A stretch of DNA of 16,247 bases from assembly GCA_015485715.1 (NCBI GenBank), contig WFTA01000034.1, positions 1 to 16,247 on the forward strand. The letters run 5' to 3'. Source of the stretch: Patescibacteria group bacterium (lineage in GTDB: Bacteria > Patescibacteriota > Patescibacteriia > WFTA01 > S139-112). Positions 7,528 to 13,821 of this stretch are shown here, piece after piece; positions within the stretch are counted from its first letter, which is position 1, and each line of letters starts with the position of its first letter. Below the pieces are notes generated by a model, which saw only the letters and a list, made by a program, of their open reading frames with translations, had not been told where the DNA came from and ran no database searches. A program made the translations under genes and the position numbers.

Positions 7528-8154
7528 ATGAACAGAATATTAAGACTTTTGATTTTATCAGATTTATTTTTTTGGACAGGACTTGGGTTTGTAGGCCCTA
7601 TACTTGCTATATATATAAATGATGATATACAAAATTCAACTTTGGGCCTTACAGGGCTTGCTGTATCTATTTTTTGGATCATGAAAGCATTGGTCGCATT
7701 ACTTGTCAGCAGATATACAGATCATGAAAACGGCAATTGGCATAAGTTAACCACTATGGTGATCGGGTATATAATCGCATTTTTATCTCCATTTGGTTTT
7801 TTATTTGCAAAGGATATTGTTGATATTATTTTCATTCAGTTTATATTTGGTACTGGTATGGGTATGGCATACCCGGGCTGGATGACTATTTTTTCCAGAT
7901 TTTTGGAAACAGGTAAAGAAGGATTTGCCTGGAGTCTTGATGGTGCTGGTATAGGACTGGGGAACAGTGCTGCTATAGCTGTGAGCGGATTTGTGGCTGA
8001 ATATTTTGGGTTCACGGCGTTGTTTTTGCTTACTATTGGTTTTAATTTTTTATCTCTTTTATGTATTCTCATGTTATTTTTTAAATACAGGGAGGAGATT
8101 TTAAGTAAAAAACACAAATTAAGGTATATTGCAGGAAGGTTGTTTGGGGTATAG
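7528..8154 (+). CDS. half-size (six-helix) MFS-type membrane protein
   Basis: A 208-residue integral membrane protein with about six hydrophobic segments: near 6-31, 41-62, 75-94, 97-116, 135-157 and 161-186. The pattern resembles one half of a major facilitator superfamily transporter. Helix 1 with GLGFVGPILAIY is MFS-like, the helix 2-3 loop SRYTDHENG sits where the family A-loop (GxxxDRxGRR) belongs, and helix 4 has FGTGMGMAYPGWMTIFSR. Full MFS proteins have about 400 residues and twelve helices. A second half does not follow: YbaK starts 22 bases after the stop. It may act as a dimer, or be a stable truncated family form. Substrate unknown. The only good Shine-Dalgarno in the window precedes it, and the three-way-junction element lies in its leader. 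Confidence 0.72.
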   Translation: MNRILRLLILSDLFFWTGLGFVGPILAIYINDDIQNSTLGLTGLAVSIFWIMKALVALLVSRYTDHENGNWHKLTTMVIGYIIAFLSPFGFLFAKDIVDIIFIQFIFGTGMGMAYPGWMTIFSRFLETGKEGFAWSLDGAGIGLGNSAAIAVSGFVAEYFGFTALFLLTIGFNFLSLLCILMLFFKYREEILSKKHKLRYIAGRLFGV

Positions 8155-8175
8155 AATATAATTAATTATAATTAT

Positions 8176-8739
8176 ATGGCAGTTTCAAAAAAACTTATAA
8201 ATTATTTGGAGAAAAATAAAGCCAGATATGAATTAGTAGAGCATAAAGTTGTATATACTGCTTGGGATTTGTCACAAACTCTCCATATATCACCCAAACA
8301 GGTTGCAAAAAGTGTTGTAGTAAAGTTCAAGGATAAAGTACCCGCTCTTGCAGTCCTTCCTGCGGATAAAAATATAGATATGAAAAAGATTGCCAATATA
8401 GCGTACAACAATGTAAAACAAATAGAAAGAAGGATGGCAAAGGAAGACGGGGTAGTACCCAAAGAATGGAACTGGCCGTCTCATTTTTTAAAAGGAAAAT
8501 CATACAAAGCATTTTTTGCTAAGGAAAGATGGATAAAGGATAAGCTTTTAGGTAAACCGGGCTCTATACCTCCTTTTGGAAAACTGCTCAAGATGCCGGT
8601 GTTTATGGATAAGGTCTTGGAGAAAGAAAAGCACATTTTCTTACCGTCAGGGGATTTTAAAATTGCAATTAAAATTACACCAAAAGAGTATATCAGGCTT
8701 GAAGAGCCTGTTTTGGGAAGATTTTCAGTGAAAAAGTAA
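8176..8739 (+). CDS. YbaK/EbsC-family aminoacyl-tRNA deacylase-like protein
   Basis: A 187-residue protein of the YbaK/ProX editing superfamily, whose members hydrolyse mischarged aminoacyl-tRNAs in trans. Family features visible are HKVVYTAWDLSQTL (23-36), the conserved Lys in QVAKSVVVK (Lys45), LAVLPADKNIDMKKIA (58-73), and the glycine loop GSIPPFG (129-135) followed by PVFMDK. A stretch of about 35 residues (86-124, MAKEDGVVPKEWNWP to FFAKERW) replaces a shorter connection in typical members. The amino acid or tRNA substrate cannot be told. The start has no Shine-Dalgarno but has TATAAT repeats just upstream (8157-8162, 8167-8172). Its TAA is followed by T and then the scpA ATG (TAATATG), so it is probably co-transcribed with scpA and scpB. 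Confidence 0.82.
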   Translation: MAVSKKLINYLEKNKARYELVEHKVVYTAWDLSQTLHISPKQVAKSVVVKFKDKVPALAVLPADKNIDMKKIANIAYNNVKQIERRMAKEDGVVPKEWNWPSHFLKGKSYKAFFAKERWIKDKLLGKPGSIPPFGKLLKMPVFMDKVLEKEKHIFLPSGDFKIAIKITPKEYIRLEEPVLGRFSVKK

Positions 8740-8740
8740 T

Positions 8741-9454
8741 ATGCAAAATTTAAGTACCAAAATAGAGATAGATGAATTTACAGGCCCTTTTTATGTATTG
8801 GTTGAGCTGATATTGTCCAAAAAAATGGATATCACAACAGTCTCTTTGGCAGAGGTTACAGACCAGTATATAGAAGCTGTCAATTCGCAGGAAGGAGGCA
8901 TCAATCCGTATCACTTGGCAGATTTTCTGGTGGTGGCAGCAAGACTGATATATCTAAAATCAAAAATGATACTGCCATATCTTGCTACATCCCAAGAAGA
9001 GGAAGAAATAGAGGATTTGGCTAAAAGGCTTAAAGTATATGAGAAATACCATCAGGCGGCTAAAAATATAGAAAAAATTTTAAAGGAGGGAAAATTTATA
9101 TATAATAGAGATAAATTGGCAGTACAGGTAGAAAGTGTTTTTAATCCTCCACATAACCTCACTGTATTTGATTTGAAAGACATATGGCAGGAAATTGTCA
9201 GGCGGATTGAGCCTGTTGTTAAAGTTCCTGAAAAGGTAATTAAAAGGACAGTTAGTATAAAAGAAAAAATAAGCCAGATATCAAGCAGACTGGAAAAGTA
9301 TATGAGACTGAATTTTAATGATATTATAGCAGAAAGCAAAGATAAGACTGAAGTTATAGTGTCTTTTTTGGCACTGCTTGAGTTGGTTAAGCAAAAGGCA
9401 ATAAAGGTCACGCAAAATAATCTTTATGAGGATATAGTAATTGAGAGAAAATAA
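8741..9454 (+). CDS. scpA: segregation and condensation protein A
   Basis: A 237-residue kleisin subunit that bridges the SMC heads and recruits ScpB for chromosome compaction and segregation. The N-terminal kleisin signature is clear: FYVLVELILSKKMDITTVSLAEVTDQY in two pieces across 17-43, then HLADFLVVAARLIYLKSKMILP (58-79). An acidic linker (SQEEEEIEDL) and a Lys-rich middle follow. The C-terminal winged helix is at 204-232 (EVIVSFLALLELVKQKAIKV). Length is normal. The start codon comes one base after the YbaK stop, and the gene ends in the same TAATATG junction with scpB, which points to translational coupling. smc itself is not in the window. Confidence 0.93.
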   Translation: MQNLSTKIEIDEFTGPFYVLVELILSKKMDITTVSLAEVTDQYIEAVNSQEGGINPYHLADFLVVAARLIYLKSKMILPYLATSQEEEEIEDLAKRLKVYEKYHQAAKNIEKILKEGKFIYNRDKLAVQVESVFNPPHNLTVFDLKDIWQEIVRRIEPVVKVPEKVIKRTVSIKEKISQISSRLEKYMRLNFNDIIAESKDKTEVIVSFLALLELVKQKAIKVTQNNLYEDIVIERK

Positions 9455-9455
9455 T

Positions 9456-10007
9456 ATGCAAAAAATAGCAAATCAGATAGAAGCTATACTATTCATTGCC
9501 GGCAAATCTGTATCTTATAAAAAATTGTCCGAGCTTGTTGGTACTTCTGTAGAGGATGTAAAAAAAGCACTTGAAATTTTAAAAGATAAGTACCTAAGCG
9601 GTACTTCAGGTGTAATGCTTATGGAGCATGGCGGATCTGTCCAGTTTGTAACAAGTCCTGATGTCAAAGATGTGGTAGAAGAATTTATTAAAGACGAGCT
9701 CACAGGAGAGATGACTAAACCTCAACTGGAGACTCTCACCATCATAGCCTATAGGGGACCGATTCTGAAAGAAGAGCTTGAGCTGATTAGAGGTGTGAAT
9801 TGCTCTCTTATTTTACGCAATCTTATGATGAGAGGCTTGGTGGAGGTCGTAAAAGATAAAGAAGGAGATAAATATCAGATTACTATGGACTTTTTGAGAT
9901 TTTTGGGGGTTTCATCTGTTGAGGAACTGCCTGATTATGAAGAATTATCAAAGCATCAAAATGTAGAAGAGTTGATATCTAATAAAGATAAGGAAGAGAC
10001 AGATTGA
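9456..10007 (+). CDS. scpB: segregation and condensation protein B
   Basis: A 183-residue double winged-helix protein that dimerises on ScpA in the SMC-ScpAB complex. The N-terminal winged helix starts IANQIEAILFIAGKSVS. The family signature lies at about 87-130: TKPQLETLTIIAYRGPI, then KEELELIRGVNCS and LRNLMMRGLVEVV. The C-terminus is a short acidic tail with a DFLRFLGVSSVEELPDYEE segment typical of ScpB. I start at ATG 9456, one base after the scpA stop, because an earlier TTG at 9441 would overlap scpA and add only RENN-like residues. The TGA stop is followed by a 130-base gap, the likely end of the YbaK-scpAB unit. Confidence 0.93.
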   Translation: MQKIANQIEAILFIAGKSVSYKKLSELVGTSVEDVKKALEILKDKYLSGTSGVMLMEHGGSVQFVTSPDVKDVVEEFIKDELTGEMTKPQLETLTIIAYRGPILKEELELIRGVNCSLILRNLMMRGLVEVVKDKEGDKYQITMDFLRFLGVSSVEELPDYEELSKHQNVEELISNKDKEETD

Positions 10008-10137
10008 TTTATATCTGATTTGAATTTTACGATCATACCATTACTATACAAATATGAGGTTCTAAATATTAAATGAATCTAAAACCCTAGCGGTATTAAA
10101 AATTAAAATTTTGACTTTTGCCTTTTGAATTTTTACT

Positions 10138-11031
10138 ATGTTTCAAACAGCGCTCATACTTTCTATAATTTTAAGTTTAGTCGCTCCATCACTGGGTGAT
10201 TTGGATTTGAGGTACAGGATAGAGGATAATATTATATCCCGCAGAACTTCAACTTTATCATATCCTGTGAGAGTAAACAGGGAAAACATAGGGCCTGTCA
10301 TATCTGCCCGGGCTGCAATTGCAGTAGATAAAGCGTCCAAAAAAGTACTCTGGAAGAAAAATGCAAATTCCAGATTTCCTATAGCAAGTATTTCCAAGCT
10401 TCTTGCCGCTCTTGTTTTCTTGGATACAGATCCTGATTTGAACAAGATTTTTACTCTTAAAAAAGAAGATTTGGCAGGCGGCGGAGTAGTCAAATTAAAA
10501 GAAGGAGACAGTGTTATATTAAAAGATTTGCTTTATGCAGCTCTTATTGCTTCAGATAATAATGCAGCCAATGCTCTGGTCCGGGCGAGTAGAATGGACA
10601 AGAGTCAGTTTGTACAGAAAATGAATGAGAAAGCCAAAAGTTTTGGAATGCTTAACAGCAGGTTTGTAGAGCCTACAGGTCTTAACTATGCCAATATATC
10701 TACAGCTTTGGATTTGGTGATACTGCTTGAAGAGGCTTTGGATAATCCTGTAATTGCTCCTATTTTGAAAACCAAATCGTATCAACTTAAAACTTTAAAC
10801 GGGAATGTATATAATTTGAGAAATACTAACAAGCTTTTGTGGTCATACATTGACGTGGTTGGTGGTAAAACCGGGTTTATCAATGAGTCCAAATATAATC
10901 TGGCTGTGGCAGTTAAGACAGATGAAGGGCACACAGTCTATATTGTGGTTTTGGGATCAAAGAGTATAGATGACAGATTTACAGATGTAAAAGCTGTATA
11001 TGATTGGGTTATAAGTAATTACAGATGGTAA
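10138..11031 (+). CDS. D-alanyl-D-alanine carboxypeptidase (S11, low-molecular-weight PBP)
   Basis: A 297-residue penicillin-binding-type enzyme that trims the terminal D-Ala of peptidoglycan stem peptides. A short N-terminal hydrophobic segment (about 4-18, ALILSIILSLVAPSL) exports it. All three active-site motifs are visible: SISK (Ser84, Lys87) in PIASISKLLAAL, SDN at 139-141 in LIASDNNAANALV, and KTG at 244-246 in VVGGKTGF. The order and the FVEPTGLN segment (176-183) are those of the DacA/PBP5 group. There is no C-terminal PBP5 beta domain or amphipathic anchor, so it is a minimal catalytic form held by its N-terminus or released. It has no Shine-Dalgarno. Its TAA forms a TAATATG junction with the next gene. 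Confidence 0.9.
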   Translation: MFQTALILSIILSLVAPSLGDLDLRYRIEDNIISRRTSTLSYPVRVNRENIGPVISARAAIAVDKASKKVLWKKNANSRFPIASISKLLAALVFLDTDPDLNKIFTLKKEDLAGGGVVKLKEGDSVILKDLLYAALIASDNNAANALVRASRMDKSQFVQKMNEKAKSFGMLNSRFVEPTGLNYANISTALDLVILLEEALDNPVIAPILKTKSYQLKTLNGNVYNLRNTNKLLWSYIDVVGGKTGFINESKYNLAVAVKTDEGHTVYIVVLGSKSIDDRFTDVKAVYDWVISNYRW

Positions 11032-11032
11032 T

Positions 11033-11485
11033 ATGGTATCTAACTTGCTTAAAATATTTTTCTTGTCTATGCTTCCTTTGACAGAGCTTAGAGGATCTAT
11101 ACCTCTGGCATATGGATTGTACGAGCTAAATCCTGTATGGGTATATGTGGCTGCTGTTTTAGGAAATATAGTACCTGTGTTTTTTATATGGATTTTTTTG
11201 GAAAAGCTTTCAGGATGGTTTATGAAAAGGAGCAGGCTGATAGAGAAGATTTTGATTTTTGTATTTGACAGGGCAAGAAAAAGGTTTTACGCCCAACATA
11301 AAAAATTTGGTGATATAGCTTTGATGCTTTTTGTGGCTGTACCTTTGCCGGTTACAGGTGCCTGGACCGGAGCTGTAGCTGCATGGCTTTTTGGAATACC
11401 TTATAAAAGGTCAGTTTACCTTATATTTGCAGGGCTTCTTATTTCAGGATTTATAGTAAGTTTGCTTAGTTACTGGGCGTTTTGA
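11033..11485 (+). CDS. COG2426 small multidrug-export-family membrane protein
   Basis: A 150-residue membrane protein of the family annotated as putative small multi-drug export protein (COG2426, Sm_multidrug_ex). The paired conserved motifs LPLTELRGSIPLA (14-26) and VAVPLPVTGAWTGA (101-114) are the best evidence; each lies in or near a re-entrant-like hydrophobic stretch. Transmembrane segments are near 34-57, 96-121 and 128-149, with a basic cytoplasmic loop (KRSRLIEK, RARKRFYAQHKK). The transport function in the family name is weakly established. It starts one base after the carboxypeptidase stop, so the two are probably translated together, and ends in TGA 16 bases inside the 3' end of the convergent folD. 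Confidence 0.85.
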   Translation: MVSNLLKIFFLSMLPLTELRGSIPLAYGLYELNPVWVYVAAVLGNIVPVFFIWIFLEKLSGWFMKRSRLIEKILIFVFDRARKRFYAQHKKFGDIALMLFVAVPLPVTGAWTGAVAAWLFGIPYKRSVYLIFAGLLISGFIVSLLSYWAF

Positions 11486-12318
11486 AGCAGAGATTTTTGG
11501 TAGAGCTTAAAAGTATTATAAAAAAGATAAGCAACAGTTAGAGGGCCTATGCCACCGGGAACAGGGGTTATATAACCTGCTTTTTCTTTTACAGATTCAA
11601 AATCAAGATCACCCACAACTTTTCCATCCGCTAGTCTGGAAATCCCAACGTCTATAAGTACAGCTCCTTGTTTAATATCCTCTGCTTTGATGAGATTGGG
11701 TCTGCCTATAGCTGTGATAAGTATATCAGCTCCTTTGCTTAATGGGCTAAAGTTTTTTTCTTTGATTAGTTTTTGGACCCTGCATCCCTTTCTTTCCAGC
11801 AGATGTTTGATAGGATCTGCAAATTTGTGAGAATTGGCCATAATCAGACATTGTTTTCCTGATATATCTTTATTTGTTGCTTCAATCATGCGCATGATGG
11901 CAGATATAGGAGGGGATATGATATACTCTTTGTTTTTGAATAATAATTTTATATTTTCAGGATGAAAGCCGTCTGCATCTTTAAGAGGATTTATTTGCAG
12001 GATAATGTTGTCAGTATTAAGATGAGAGGGCAGTGGAAGCTGGACAAGTATTCCGTGGATATGCGGGTTTTTGTTTAGACTTTTGATGATGTCTATAACT
12101 TCTCTTTCCGAAATGTCTTCAGAGAGATCAAATCTTTGAAAGTCAATACCTATGTACTCGGCAGCTTTTTGCTTGAGATTTACATATATTTTAGAAGCTT
12201 CATTATTGCCAATTAAAATAGCAGCAAAGCCAATTTTGGTATTGGTGTTTTTTATTTCTTCTTTAATCTTGTCTTTTATAGTTTTAGCTATTTCTTTACC
12301 ATTTAGTATTTTAGACAT
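11470..12318 (-). CDS. folD: FolD-like methylene-THF dehydrogenase/cyclohydrolase with altered NADP motif
   Basis: A 282-residue FolD homologue. The family converts 5,10-methylene-THF to 10-formyl-THF by an NADP-dependent dehydrogenase and a cyclohydrolase step. Catalytic residues are present at the expected spacing: Tyr45 and Lys49 in YVNLK, Gln93 in VQLPLP, and Asp116 in PLKDADGFHP. The C-terminal ITPVPGGIGPLTVAYL signature (250-265) is also intact. Two family landmarks are changed. The PCTP substrate-loop motif reads ISPP (134-137). The cofactor motif GRSxxVGxP reads ANSHKFADP (161-169), losing both Gly and the Arg. Length is normal and the frame is unbroken, so this is not obvious decay. 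The start codon lies within a 14-bp palindrome. Its 3' end overlaps the COG2426 gene by 16 bases. Together with glyA it would supply one-carbon units. Confidence 0.85.
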   Translation of the reverse strand: MSKILNGKEIAKTIKDKIKEEIKNTNTKIGFAAILIGNNEASKIYVNLKQKAAEYIGIDFQRFDLSEDISEREVIDIIKSLNKNPHIHGILVQLPLPSHLNTDNIILQINPLKDADGFHPENIKLLFKNKEYIISPPISAIMRMIEATNKDISGKQCLIMANSHKFADPIKHLLERKGCRVQKLIKEKNFSPLSKGADILITAIGRPNLIKAEDIKQGAVLIDVGISRLADGKVVGDLDFESVKEKAGYITPVPGGIGPLTVAYLFYNTFKLYQKSLLQNAQ

Positions 12319-12326
12319 ATATGTCT
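12313..12326. promoter_or_regulatory. perfect 14-bp palindrome over the folD start codon
   Basis: AGACATATATGTCT is an exact palindrome that contains the folD start codon (minus strand, 12318-12316). A minus-strand TAAAAT (12335-12330) would place the transcription start near 12323, inside the palindrome. An operator for self- or metabolite-linked repression is possible; the -35 region is poor and no regulator gene is nearby. Confidence 0.4.
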
Positions 12327-12493
12327 GTAATTTTACTTTGAATTTATATCAGATTTAAGGCAAAAAATCAATGTTTTTTGATATAACTCTTCATCAATCT
12401 TTCTTCCTCTCAACCAACAAAGCACATTCATTCCTAAAGAAATCTCTTTTTCAAGAATTGGCTGGTTTAAATCAGTCAAATCACTATTAAGGC

Positions 12494-12955
12494 AATAGAT
12501 CCAGTCCCCCACAAAGAAGCTGGATGACAAAGGAGAGTCAGGACAGGAGCTGGGCAATAACACCCTCTTCTGTCATCCCCCGACAACAATCGGGTAATCC
12601 AGTAAAATAGATTCCCCTGTCAAGCAGGGGAATGACAAAGGAGAGAAATAGGGCAATGACACCTCTCCACCTTGTCATCCCCCGCGAAAGCGGGAGATCC
12701 AGAAGGAATGGATTCCCAGTCACCCCATCATCCGACGGGGCAGGAGCAGGGGAATGACAAGGGAGAGGGAGTGTCATCCTCGGGCTTGACCCGGGGATCC
12801 ATACTATAGATTATCCAGTCACCCTATCATCCGATAGAGCAAGAGCAGGGGAATGACAAGGAGAGAGGAGGTGTCATCCCCCGCGAAAGCGGAGAATCCA
12901 TTATGCAGATTACCCTATTACCCAGATATTCATCAGGGTAAAAATCGGGCAATAG
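12494..12955. repeat. tandem array of REP-like hairpin elements, period about 100 bp
   Basis: Units begin TGTCATCC at 12571, 12673, 12772 and 12872 (spacing 102, 99, 100). Most end in AATGACAA (near 12638, 12759, 12859); the last unit fades out near 12953. A partial unit precedes them (ATCCAG 12499-12504 pairing with CTGGAT 12520-12525). Each left half has a GC hairpin such as CCCGCGAAAGCGGG, CTCGGG-CTTGA-CCCGGG or CCCGA-CAACAA-TCGGG, followed by ATCCA. Right halves have CCCCTG-TCAAG-CAGGGG or CCCTATCATCCGATAG-type hairpins. The outer GTCAT/ATGAC ends pair, making each unit a large imperfect palindrome. Sequence changes keep the stems. No transposase is present, so these would be non-autonomous. 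Confidence 0.8.
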
Positions 12956-13037
12956 GAAGGGGGCGTGAGCAATACTTTTCTATAGATTATTTTTTATAAC
13001 TTTTTGTATTTTAAAGCTATTGTTTAGAACTCTGTTA

Positions 13038-13051
13038 GTATTATATAATAC
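13038..13051. promoter_or_regulatory. perfect 14-bp AT palindrome
   Basis: GTATTATATAATAC is an exact palindrome 42 bases before the larger palindrome at 13093. It could be a second operator, but AT-rich palindromes of this size arise by chance more easily. Confidence 0.25.
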
Positions 13052-13092
13052 CTTCATGTACACCTTCACAACATTAATTGTTAAATTTATAT

Positions 13093-13122
13093 TCAAATAT
13101 TTGACGATCGTCAAATATTTGA
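13093..13122. promoter_or_regulatory. perfect 30-bp palindrome built of nested palindromes
   Basis: Two identical copies of TCAAATATTTGA (13093-13104 and 13111-13122), each itself a palindrome, flank the palindromic core CGATCG (13105-13110). The whole 30 bp is therefore an exact inverted repeat and also a direct repeat of the 12-mer. The centre reads TTGAC-GATC-GTCAA, the shape of FNR/FixK-type half-sites (TTGAY-N4-RTCAA). Its right edge provides TTGA of a TTGACA -35 hexamer. A dimeric-regulator operator is the simplest reading; a cruciform or a protein-nucleation site is also possible. Confidence 0.6.
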
Positions 13123-13148
13123 CAGGGATTGGTGGAGGGTTTGATAAT
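13119..13148 (+). promoter_or_regulatory. candidate promoter facing the 13321 gene
   Basis: TTGACA (13119-13124), 18 bases, then GATAAT (13143-13148). The -35 overlaps the 30-bp palindrome, an arrangement that suits repression. The leader to the ATG at 13321 would be about 165 bases. A second -10-like TATAAT lies at 13194-13199 with TTGTGT 16 bases before it. Confidence 0.4.
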
Positions 13149-13320
13149 GGAGTGGTAAAGTGGAAAGATTTTTGTGTAAATCTAAAAACAAAGTATAATT
13201 TAAATAGAGCAGATCTGCATTCTGTATTTTGGGTAACTGAAAAATCAATAGCTGTATTGAAGCATATAAATTCAATCAGGTTTTACTATTGCTTTAAGTG
13301 AATTTAAATCAGGGAAATCT

Positions 13321-13821
13321 ATGCTTAAGAGATCTTATATCTTTATTATATTTATTATATTTGTAGTTTTTTTAGTAGTTTTGTTTATTGTTTTACAGGG
13401 TGGATATAGTCAATATACAGGAAAATATGAAGTGTTTCAGGAAGCTGAGATTATTCTACCCGAAAGCAAAGAAGAGTACAGGGAGAAGATGACAGAATAT
13501 GTGCAAGCTGGAGGAGAAAATCCTTTTGATAAGATGAGATATATAAAAAAGAAAATACAAATAAGAGAAAATGAGGTAAGAGAGATTGCAGAATATGTAG
13601 CAAATTATATATATGATTTAGGTACAGAGAAGATAAAAGTAGAATATTTAGAGATAAAAAACAAGACAGTTTATTTACTTTTTAATATAGACACAGAAGG
13701 ATGGGCTGGTGTATCTGTTGCCCGCGGTATAGTGCATCCTCTTGTTGAAAAAAATCTTCTCAATCTGCCGCAAGTAGATAGAGTCATATTCGACTATTCC
13801 TCTGAGGATAATTCAGGATAG
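13321..13821 (+). CDS. single-pass membrane-anchored protein of unknown function
   Basis: A 166-residue protein I do not recognise. Residues 1-5 (MLKRS) are basic and 6-25 form one strongly hydrophobic helix (YIFIIFIIFVVFLVVLFIVL), so it is an anchored or secreted protein with the rest outside. Residues 40-95 are charged and probably helical (LPESKEEYREKMTEY, KKKIQIRENEVREIAEYVANY). Residues 105-160 alternate in beta fashion (KIKVEYLEIKNKTVYLLFNID, then NLPQVDRVIFDY). The ending, a hydrophobic strand and then LxxLPxVDRVIF, weakly recalls GerMN-type extracellular domains, but I would not name it. Upstream AGGG at about -10 is a weak Shine-Dalgarno. Its last 28 bases overlap the 3' end of convergent glyA. 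It sits alone downstream of the palindromic promoter region. Confidence 0.7.
   Translation: MLKRSYIFIIFIIFVVFLVVLFIVLQGGYSQYTGKYEVFQEAEIILPESKEEYREKMTEYVQAGGENPFDKMRYIKKKIQIRENEVREIAEYVANYIYDLGTEKIKVEYLEIKNKTVYLLFNIDTEGWAGVSVARGIVHPLVEKNLLNLPQVDRVIFDYSSEDNSG

Larger units (their letters stand above)
12319..13320. other. 1-kb gene-free region between divergent genes
   Basis: Between folD (leftward) and the membrane-anchored unknown (rightward) I find no convincing gene. Three parts are visible: about 12330-12470 of unique AT-rich sequence, a tandem REP-like array at about 12494-12955, and AT-rich sequence with palindromes and candidate promoters at about 12970-13320. Minus-strand open frames at 12333-12563 and 12538-12777 run through the repeats and match nothing I recognise. 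An unusual fragment containing NVLCWLRGRKIDEELYQKT in the first could be a gene relic. Confidence 0.6.

Noticed and set aside
7528..8739. Frameshift splitting a full-length MFS gene
   Set aside because: The sequence after the stop at 8154 is AT-rich leader and then the YbaK gene; no further transmembrane helices occur in any frame.
10111..10139. TTGACT-17-TACTAT, a good-looking promoter at the carboxypeptidase start
   Set aside because: The -10 overlaps the ATG at 10138, so transcription would begin after the start codon and lose the signal peptide. No suitable later start exists.
12333..12563. 76-codon minus-strand open frame
   Set aside because: It starts inside the REP array and matches no family I know. 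Its last 50 residues look slightly protein-like, so it may be a relic, but not a supportable gene.
12538..12777. 79-codon minus-strand open frame
   Set aside because: It is a translation of the REP-like array; its Pro/Ser-rich text follows the repeats.
12494..12955. CRISPR array
   Set aside because: The period is about 100 bp, the repeated parts are most of each unit, stems vary between units, and there are no short unique spacers or cas genes.
13020..13301. 93-codon open frame from a TTG, or about 49 codons from GTG 13152
   Set aside because: It runs through the nested palindrome and the candidate promoter, lacks a plausible start and shows no protein-like pattern.
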